This document shows positions 55,669 through 64,000 of a stretch of DNA of 64,000 nucleotides, piece after piece (positions within the stretch are counted from its first letter, which is position 1; each line of letters starts with the position of its first letter). The position numbers and the translations under genes are program-made. This DNA comes from Prunella strophiata. Its lineage: Eukaryota > Chordata > Aves > Passeriformes > Prunellidae. Location of the stretch: the NCBI GenBank assembly GCA_036583965.1, contig JAZBQD010000014.1, forward strand, positions 62,278,395-62,342,394, read 5' to 3'. The notes beneath the pieces were generated by a model, which worked only from the letters and a program-made list of their open reading frames with translations, did not search any database and was not told where the DNA came from.

Positions 55669-57313
55669 TACCAAATGGTATTTTTTTTCTTTTCAAGCTC
55701 TTAGTCCTGAGATACACAAGATAACAGGGATACACAAGAAACTGTACAACATTTTAAAAATTCATCCAAGGAAATAATATTCTGGTTAAGATAAAAAACA
55801 CTGTAGCATCTAACTCAAATTTTTAGAATTATTTCTAATAGTTTTTATTGCCCTTGAGTGATATACTGGAGCACTAGAAAGTCAAAATACGTTATCCATA
55901 ACTAATTATTTACATATATGATGCACCACTAGAAAGGCAAAATTTATGTCCACTGCCAAACTTGATATCAAATAATAAATACAAGAATTCAAACAGAAAA
56001 AAACTGACTGCAATTAAAGGGGAGTATGAAGCAACAGTATTTATATTCTATTATTACTAAGGTATATGAACCATCAATTCCTTGTAACTCAATATTTATG
56101 CCTGGTTTGATGGCTTTGGAGAAGGGAAGCCCTTTTTTCTTGCTGGTTGCTGTCCAAATATATTCAAAGTTATGTTGTCATGTTCATGACACATTACTTT
56201 CAACCTGACACTTTAATCAGCTCTTCCATGCTAATCAAGCAGTGAGTGACATGTGGAAGCACTATTTCTGATTTAAAGGGAGTAAAGTAGGAATAACCAT
56301 ACAGAAAAAAGCAAACCTGGTTTGTGTGCTTTGCCTAGCACCTCACCTCAAACCATAACACCAGTGCAGACACAGAGCTAGAGGAATCACTGCAGCAGAT
56401 GGGGAGAGTGGATCCCAGACAGTGAGGGCATGTGGTGGTATCCACTGGGAAAATTACCCTTGCTTTCCTTGTGCCAGGGATTTCCTCTTACTTCTGGCCT
56501 GCAGTTCCTATATTCTGCTTGGGGATAAGCAGGGTACAGTTTTAATGAGGATTTAGAAACAAGACTTCAGCTATTACTAATAAGAGATGCATGACTAATT
56601 CCTAGTGCATGTGTTAGAAAGAGGACCTGAGGGTCTGTTCTGTTTTCAGCTGCAGATTGATTTTATTTCAAAACCTAAATGGGCCTCTTGAAAAATACTG
56701 AATTAAAAGTCTGATCTGGTTCTATTTTATTTGGATTGCCTCCTTTCTTCAATCCTCAGAAACAGGCAAGTAAATTGACTCCTTAGACTTTCTCCTGTCT
56801 CTGCATAGGTTTTGGCACAAGATCCAGGAAAAAAAAAAAAAAAAACAAAACAAAAACACCAAAAAAACCAAACAACTTTCATAATACTTCTTTCTACAAT
56901 CAAATAATGCACAAAGTAATAACCTGGATGTAGTAAAAGGATATTTTGTTATGATATATCTCATATTTTTGTGGTGAAATACAAGAAAATACTTCACAAG
57001 AAGCTCATTTCTGTATTTCAAACACAGCAAATCACTATATATGTAGGAAGAAAAGGATATTATTTTACAGACCACACTAGATTTTAAGTAGGTTGTGCAC
57101 CATTACAGAATTATTAGACAAAAAAAATTCCCAATTTCAAAAATATAAGTGGACAGAAATTCATTATTTGATTCAATTTTAAGAAATCATTAATAATCAT
57201 TTAAAAACATTAAAAATCATTAATAATCAGTATTAATAATTACATTATTATTAATAAGTAATAACTACAAAAGAAATGAAACATGAATAGAAAAAATTTT
57301 AATGGATAGCATA

Positions 57314-57365
57314 TTGATTATCTTAAAGGTCTCTTCCAACCCTAATGATTCTGTGATTCTATGGT
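57314..57365 (+). mobile_element. CR1 LINE 3' terminus
   Basis: The sequence TTGATTATCTTAAAGGTCTC, TTCCAACCCTAATGATTCTG, TGATTCTATGG is the last 50 bases of a CR1 element, with two ATTCTRTG copies at the end. Confidence 0.9.
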
Positions 57366-59156
57366 TAAGAGTCAAATTCCTAGTTTCATACAGAAAATAA
57401 TTAATTACATTAAAAAGTGTGATTGACCAAGGCCAAGTGAAAATCCTGATCACATGTGGCTCTAACAGTAATTGTCCCTCTTCCCTAGAGACAACAACCT
57501 GCTGCTGTAAGAGGCAAGAGAAGTGAAAACCAATCTCAAGGAGGAGTAGACTAGTCAAATATCTAGTCACTGAAAACTGTTCTGTGAGATTCAAAAGCAA
57601 TTCTTTGTTTCTCTTGGCATCCTGCAAAGCACATGCAATAAAGGAGTAAAAATGAAATCTGCTAGCCAAGGCATAATTCAGTCAAAAAAATTGGCTTCCA
57701 AGCTGTAGAACTTTTGAACTGTGTCTCTTCCACTGTTTATCAGAAGGACTCATTGAATGCCTGTGTTGCAAATGCTTCCAAGCAGATTGGGATTTAGACA
57801 AGGAATTGCAGATATTATTTTCAAATTTACAGCTGCTCCCTGTTATAGTGGACACTGAAACCTCCCAAGAAATGACAGGTTAGCTCCTGTGAAGCAGGCA
57901 GAAAAATGACAACGGTGTTCAAGATACATTATCTGTCTTTCTAGAGTTATAAAAATTGCTTGTAGATCATAATGTGAAAAGAACAACACTAAATTCTGCT
58001 TTTTAAATCTGTTGGTGAATGACTACCTCACAATTTCTCACTTGTGTTTCAGAGGACACATGAACTTTGTAACTATAAAATGGAACCTGGTGAACATTTT
58101 GTGTTTATTGATATGAAATCTGTCACTTTTAGGTATTCTCAAGCTGTTATCTCTGAAAATTCCATCTGTAACAAAAAGTTACCCAGACACACAACAACAT
58201 GATTTTTCTGACCCAGAACTACAGACCTCCTAGTAATTTTCCTCTTCTCTGGTAATTAATATAAAAACCAGACCCAAAGAATCACTGAACCAGGTATATT
58301 GCACATACAATTACCTCTGTCCAGAAATGTACATTTCTTTCTTTTATTATCATTTTATTAGATACAAAAGTTTATTTTTCTTGTGGAAATCATAAAGTGT
58401 CTTCCTTTTCAGGTTTATGGGCTGTACAGCAGCATTACATTTTTAAGGGATATGTGTCCTCAGGAATTCCATTTAAAATGTTAAAGTCAACAAAACAAGA
58501 AAACATTTTATGTGCTGCTATGATGACAATCTTATACCAAAGTTCACATGGCATTTACAAAGATCCTAATCATTGGAGACAAATTATTTCTACATTTTAA
58601 CAGAGAAGTATCAATTCTCTTCCAAAAAATGAAAAAAAAAAAAAAAAAAAAGGAAATGGCCTGTCACTTCTCTGTAATCCTGCAATTAAGGTGCACTTTA
58701 GCACTTATTAAAGCCAGAATCCCAGAATAATCCTTTAGGTCTGTCAGTCAAGCTCACCATATAAGAATACGAGCTACTATGATTCTTTCCCCCATCATAG
58801 TGACATTTCCATTTTCATCCCTGGTGCCATTTATGGAGGCCTGCACGCAACTGTGGCCATGAATTTTAAAAAGCTCAGGTCACACGAGGGTCTCTTTCCT
58901 CTTGATGAGACTTTAAAAGAGGAAAAAGATTGCATACTTGAAATTAGGACCTTAAATTAAAAAAATCAAAACTTAAAAATACAAATCCTATTTAATTTTT
59001 CTTCCCGCCTTTAAAAAAATATGCAGGTCCTTTGAATGCTGAAATGTCTTTTTGTTGTATAAAGATTTTTACTTGATGATGAGCACAGGGACTTATTTCC
59101 ATCTTTAAAGATAATTATTTAGTTTTGAAATACAATTAGAGAATCCTCACCTGTAT

Positions 59157-59164
<8 letters not shown>

Positions 59165-59192
<28 letters not shown>
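59165..59192 (+). repeat. AT dinucleotide microsatellite
   Basis: About 14 AT units preceded by ACACACAC. Confidence 0.92.
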
Positions 59193-59196
<4 letters not shown>

Positions 59197-59719
59197 TTTT
59201 GCATAGTTTAGAAAGACTTTATGTAAATTCTCTGCCAGTCTGTTACTGCAATGCTAGAAATGCACTGGATGAAATATTGGTACTACCAGCTCACACACCA
59301 CATTATTTCCCTAAACTGTACCAGCTTATGAGATACTTTAAAATGTTTTCAGAACTCATCTCTGCCTGAGGCCAAATAGAGTGTAAAGAAGAGCTGTCAA
59401 GAATTGTTTGTATTAAATGTGAACAGCACGGAGAAAGAATGGATCAGAAAATCAGAATATGCAAGAGTTTTGTTTCACCTCCTGTTAGATTTGTGAAACT
59501 CAGATACAGTCCTAATGGATCTCTTTAACTGCAGCACCTACCAATTCATAAAAATAATCATATCCCTAATACAGCACATCTCTGAAGTAGCAATGAAAGA
59601 AGAAAAGGTCACAATAACAGCAAACCTGTACTAAAAATGGAGACAAACATGGTTTTAAGAATGGGACACAATAAGCTTAGTATTAAAATATAAAATCACT
59701 TTGTTCACATGCTACTTAC

Positions 59720-59849
59720 AGCCTTCATAAATATCTGTTGGTATGTGGACTGCTGCATGCTGGTAAGACGTTTGCCGTCGGAAAACAGGATCGTCTTCAA
59801 ATACTGGTCTGATTCTCTGGCTGCCAGATTCAGTTTCATTCTTTTCAGG
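59720..59849 (-). CDS. CACNA2D1: CACNA2D1 exon, VWA_N region, residues about 133-175
   Basis: This 130-nt exon is the most 5' one in the window. It starts with a complete Pro codon after the acceptor (ttctttaaaaag) and ends GAA GGC T before the donor gtaagtag, giving phase 1. It encodes [10 protein letters not shown] followed by [10 protein letters not shown] and then [23 protein letters not shown], the VWA_N segment ahead of the VWA domain. The Asn-Glu-Thr sequon near its start corresponds to a known human N-glycosylation site (N136, Asn-Asp-Ser there). The second half, from SYQH on, is identical to remembered human sequence. The middle ([10 protein letters not shown]) differs at several positions, so it is the least conserved stretch of the five exons. 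The acceptor has five A residues between the pyrimidine tract and the AG, which is slightly weak but usable. Identity is firm from exon length, phase and sequence together. Confidence 0.96.
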
Positions 59850-60904
59850 CTTTTTAAAGAAAAACATGTAAAGGGCAAAATATTAAAAAGCGGGCTAAAA
59901 AAAATGGCACTCACATTTCCTCTTTTTACATTAAAAAATCTTAGTCTTTCCTTTCATTGCTAACATTTTGCATTTCTATATAAAGATAATTAGTTTCTCC
60001 AGGTCAAGGAATATTTGTGTATAGTTTGCTTTCAATTTTGATTTACCCAATTCAATTGAGTGAAATGAAGACCTGCAAGAGAAAAGTAAGATCCTAACAA
60101 TTTACACACTTAAATTTCATAACTGCATGGAATTTTAACACTGTAACACAAGGCAAATTAATTACCTTTTATTACATGTAGAAATTTTCACCAACCTAAA
60201 TATTATTATTTTTTTTTTACTTCTGCAGATTATATCAAAAATCTAAAAATTATATCACCCAATTGCATAAACAGATTTTTCAGAAACAGTGGTGTACCTC
60301 CAGACAAAGCAAGAAAATTAAGAATTTCTGATTAGAATTTCTGATTGAATCAGGTTTTTCTCATTGATTTATTTTAAGCTTGTCCCAGTGAAATCCCATG
60401 TACTCGCTACATCTGTCCAAGGGAAAAGGTCATTCAACACTCAGGTGCTCACCACCACCTGCCTTGGGTTCCAATCTTTTCTCACCTGTCTGCACCCTGA
60501 TACACATTTCTTGATTCCTTCCAATTCACTCAGTCAGTTTGTACTAGTTCTTAAACATCTTGAAAAGCAGAGAATTTTTCTAACTCAGCTATAAAAGCTG
60601 CATGAAGTGTGGAACCAAGGAGGTAGTGAAGGCCAAAGAGGAGGTGGCAGTGTCTTCAGCTGTCTCAGCTGCAGCTGGAACAGGAAGCCCCATGCCATGG
60701 GTTGACTGCCACTTAAAGCAATAATACAGCAACTATGATACTGAATGATTACTCAGGCCAACTATTGGAGGCAATTAAAAGGGTATTTTTAATACTATAG
60801 AAACATCAGTTTTTGAAAATGTGCTATGCTTGATAAATAGTGCTGACAATGAAGCACCTGATGGTCAGTTGGGCATGTGTGTGCTGAGGTCACTCTGTTT
60901 ATTA

Positions 60905-60985
60905 TCCTCTATTTATCTATTTATGTATCTATTATTTATTTATTTATTTATTTATTACTCTATCTATTTATCTATTATCTAAGTA
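60905..60985 (+). repeat. TTTA/TCTA tetranucleotide microsatellite
   Basis: Compound array with ATTTATTTATTTATTTATT in the centre and TCTA-type units on both sides. Confidence 0.92.
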
Positions 60986-62568
60986 TAGACAGATAAACTT
61001 TACCTTATCCACAGTGCCATGCAATGAAGCTGCCTATGTTTTCTCATCTGCTTAATCTCAATGCCATTATTATCTCAATACAGAACAATGCCATTCTAAG
61101 TATAGATTCAAATGCTGCCTGAAGTAAGCATAAAAACCTGGGTGGCTTTTAAAGAACTGTTTTAATTTGGAAATACAAAGGGCAGAACTCATCTAACCAG
61201 TGACAGCCTACCAATTTCAACAGCCCAGCAGTGTTGTGCTCATCACTGCAGGCTGCCTTCATAGGTGAATGAAGAGGAATGGGAATGTTTAGAGTGCAAT
61301 TCATCTTCTCCTAATTAGACACCTATTTTCCCATGACATGAATCATGCTTTAGAAGTGCCTCCTACTTTTGATTGATTGTAGAAGTAGCTCTACTGCAAA
61401 TCACCTAGATGTAGAAGTCAGCAATACAGCTGCCTAGAATTAGGTGAGATGAATCTCACAAGTCTACTAAACTTCCAGAAGAAAAGAGGCTGAGTACTCA
61501 TTTTGACTATTTTTATGCAGCATAGCTACTGCATCTTATGCTGATGAGGTCAATTTGTTGTTTAGTATTTAACCCCATTATGGGAATGAGTTAAGAGTTT
61601 GGGAGGGGACGTAGCCAGCACAGCTGACCCAAGATGATCAAAGAGATACTCCTTTCTAATGATGTCATGCTCAATATTACAAGCTCAGAGAAATGAGGAG
61701 AGAGGGGACATTCATCATGAAGGTGGAGTATTTGTGGAGCAACTACTGTGTGTCCTAAAATCCTACTTCCCACAAAGTGTTTGGACATTGCCTACTGGTG
61801 GGAAGTAAAGAACAAATCTTTTTTGATTTCCACTGCTTCAATATTTGGACTTTGCTTTTCTTTATTAATCTGTCTTTATCTCAATCCAAGAGTCTTTTAT
61901 GGTCTTATTTTCTCACTGCTGGAGAGGGGTTGTGGTACAGGAGAATGTGACAGACAGCTTTGTGGGCAACTGGCAGCCGGACAAGGCTCACAACCATTAT
62001 AACTTACTTGGAAGGGTGCAGACTAAAGCCAGGATCAGTAAAATTTTAGGCATAGTATGATTTGAAATGACACAGCATTAATGACAGCTTCAGACAATGC
62101 AATTTGGTTTAATTTTTCATAGGTTTTTGTTGTGTTGTTTGCTTGGGTGTTTTTTTGCTTCTATATTATCCCACAAGTTTTTTTTTTCCATGCCCCAAAA
62201 CAGGCATGCAAAACATTACGCAAATTCTGGAGTTCTCTTCACAAGTTATCTTTTAGCTTTAAGTTGCTCAAAGTAATGACTTTGTCTAATTATGCAAATG
62301 CAATCCCAATAATCAATCATTCATGTGGCAAAATCTCCCTTCTGTTGGAAAGTCATTTGATTAAAAATAAAACATTCCAACACTCTTATTTCTAAAAATT
62401 AGTAGCAACGACTACAAACCCTCAGGGCTTTCACAGTACAATTCAGAAAATAATTTGGGATCATGAGGCCACATAACCACACTAAAATACCAAAAGATTT
62501 CTTTCAACTAAATTTCCACGAGAAATATTTGGGAGGGAATGGGTATGGTAAAAGAGAAAGGGCGTGGA

Positions 62569-62669
62569 CATAGAATCAAAGAATATCCTGAGCTGGAGCG
62601 GACTGACTAATCAAAGTTTATCAAAGTTCAGCTTCTGGCCCTACAAAAAACAATCCCAAGAATCACACA
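62569..62669 (-). mobile_element. CR1 LINE 3' end, fragment
   Basis: CATAGAATCAAAGAATATCC, TGAGCTGGAGCGGACTGAC, CAGCTTCTGGCCCTAC and CAATCCCAAGAATCACACAT match, in reverse complement, the CR1 subfamily end of the AGAATATCCTGAGTTGG type. This is a different subfamily from the GGTTTGGGTTGG copies. Confidence 0.88.
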
Positions 62670-63540
62670 TTGCTCCATACAGTACATCTCATCAGGTCTT
62701 GCACAGAAGTTTTCATATTACAATATACTGAAATTTTTGCTTAAAATTCCTACAGCATCGCAACATAAAATGATCATGTTATATGTGATCATTGATATTG
62801 CAAATTCATTCCAATTAATAAATACAACCTTTCAGTCCTTCCATTCACTCATATGCTATGAAAGAAGCTTCATCTCTACCGCCAAAGTCTGATTAAACTT
62901 AGATTAAATTGAACCCACCTAATTAATTAAGATCTGAATGCCTTAAAATTTAAAAAAATAAAACCTACTCACATTTCTAACAGTGCACACACACACACAG
63001 GTCCCCCTGAAAAAGACTATGACTGAGTCTGCTGTTGTTATTCCTAACGATATTCCATGATACCCAACCAAAAAACATTAATCTAAAAACTCTTCTCAAA
63101 TTCACTAATGCAGGCAATGGATTTAAAACTACATAAAGAAATGTAAATGTTTTCACAATGCTCTTGTTGACCTTGGTGGGAGTGTTTTGTGATGTACACC
63201 TCTGATACTGAAACAACACATCAAATCTGCCCAAAAACCAAAGACAACAAATAACAAAATCCTTTAAAACATTTGAAGTTACCTTTACACAGGAACAATT
63301 TGCTCTGTAAATCTAAAGGTGTCTGAACTGGTTCTGTACACAAAAGATAAGTATCAGGGCCATTATTGGCAAATTAGTGCTGAACTCACTTGGGCCACTA
63401 TCTCCTGACAAGCAAGCCCAACAGATGCTGTACCAAGCCTTACACATCCAAATTTATACTACAGTGGATCCTACTACAGAAAATAAGTCTACTTGGTTTT
63501 AATTTGCAATTTTTTAAATTTCAAGTAGCTTAAATCTAAT

Positions 63541-63632
63541 AAAAAAAAAAAACAAAAAACCAAAAACCAAAAACAAACAAACAAACAAACAAACAAACAA
63601 AAAACCACCACCAAACAACAACAACAAAAAAG
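63541..63632 (+). repeat. AAAC-type microsatellite
   Basis: A run, then CCAAAAA units, then about eight uninterrupted CAAA units, then CCACCA and ACA units. Confidence 0.92.
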
Positions 63633-64000
63633 AATTATTAAAAAGGAAAAACCTCAGTGTTAGTACTTTAATCTTGCATTTCAATAAAAAGCCTGACAGA
63701 TTGTGGTATCATTTGTTACAGTTTTATACCCAGTTAAACTTTGTTCTCAGAAAAGCAGCAAAACACATATTTTGATGGAAAGTGATCCAGTGTGTGAATA
63801 TAATTAAAACCCAACTCCAACCAATTTCTCTCTCAAGTCAAGAGCTGAAATGCAATCAATACTGGCACAGAAAAATCCCACAGGAGACAGTGGCTGAAGA
63901 TTAATTTTCTATCTATTCAAACCTGGCCTTCACTTATTGCATTACATTGTTACCTACCACTGACAGTCAGCAAAATAACTCACTCATTTCACTGCAATGA

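Larger units (their letters stand above)
49187..59719 (-). other. CACNA2D1 38.9 kb intron, 5' part
   Basis: Intronic, AT-rich. It contains a polypyrimidine tract at 49629-49676, a purine-to-pyrimidine switch at 51985-52055, a CA/A-rich tract at 54930-54987, a 24-bp duplication next to a CR1 3' end (55525-55668), a second CR1 end at 57314-57365, ATTAATAAT-type sequence at 57170-57260, and an AT microsatellite at 59165-59192. No exon seen between 49187 and 59719. Confidence 0.82.
59850..64000 (-). other. CACNA2D1 intron (partial) upstream of the first exon in the window
   Basis: Intronic sequence up to the window end. It holds a TTTA/TCTA microsatellite at 60905-60985, a CR1 3' end at 62569-62669, a short CA run at 62986-62999, and an AAAC-rich tract at 63541-63632. 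The expected preceding exon was not found here, so the intron continues past base 64000. Confidence 0.85.

Noticed and set aside
59850..64000. Preceding CACNA2D1 exon (ASNEVVYYN region)
   Set aside because: Searched by eye for the reverse complement and not found, so it must lie beyond the window.

Overview
This window is nuclear DNA of a vertebrate, almost certainly a bird. It is AT-rich and contains no prokaryotic-style gene packing. It carries several remnants of CR1 LINE elements with the characteristic avian 3' end (copies of ATTCTATG after a TTCCAACC-type sequence), and its only real coding signal is a set of short exons with matching splice sites and phases. The species cannot be read from the sequence.

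The one gene is a central fragment of CACNA2D1, the voltage-gated calcium channel auxiliary subunit alpha2delta-1, on the minus strand. Five consecutive coding exons are present. In transcription order they are 59849-59720, 20796-20665, 7606-7537, 6689-6639 and 5585-5486. They total 483 nt, join in frame to 161 codons without a stop, and match residues about 133 to 293 of the human precursor (numbering from memory). They encode the VWA_N region, the Arg-Arg-Arg gabapentin-contact motif, and the start of the von Willebrand factor A domain with its MIDAS motif. The gene runs off both ends: the 5' exons lie beyond base 64000 and the rest of the VWA domain and everything after it lies before base 1.

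Layout: 1-5485 is a partial intron; 5486-7606 holds three clustered exons; 7607-20664 is a 13.1 kb intron; 20665-20796 is one exon; 20797-59719 is a 38.9 kb intron; 59720-59849 is one exon; 59850-64000 is a partial intron. The introns hold nine or ten CR1 fragments in both orientations, many A-rich or CAAA-type simple repeats, several short tandem duplications, a strong G-quadruplex motif on the transcribed-sense strand (21720-21743), and a 260-base block made almost only of A and C (31777-32036).

No RNA gene, CRISPR array, endogenous retrovirus or second protein-coding gene could be supported. All other open reading frames look like chance or low-complexity frames in intronic DNA. I did not find a new biological system; the findings are mostly structural oddities within introns and a few substitutions in the channel subunit.
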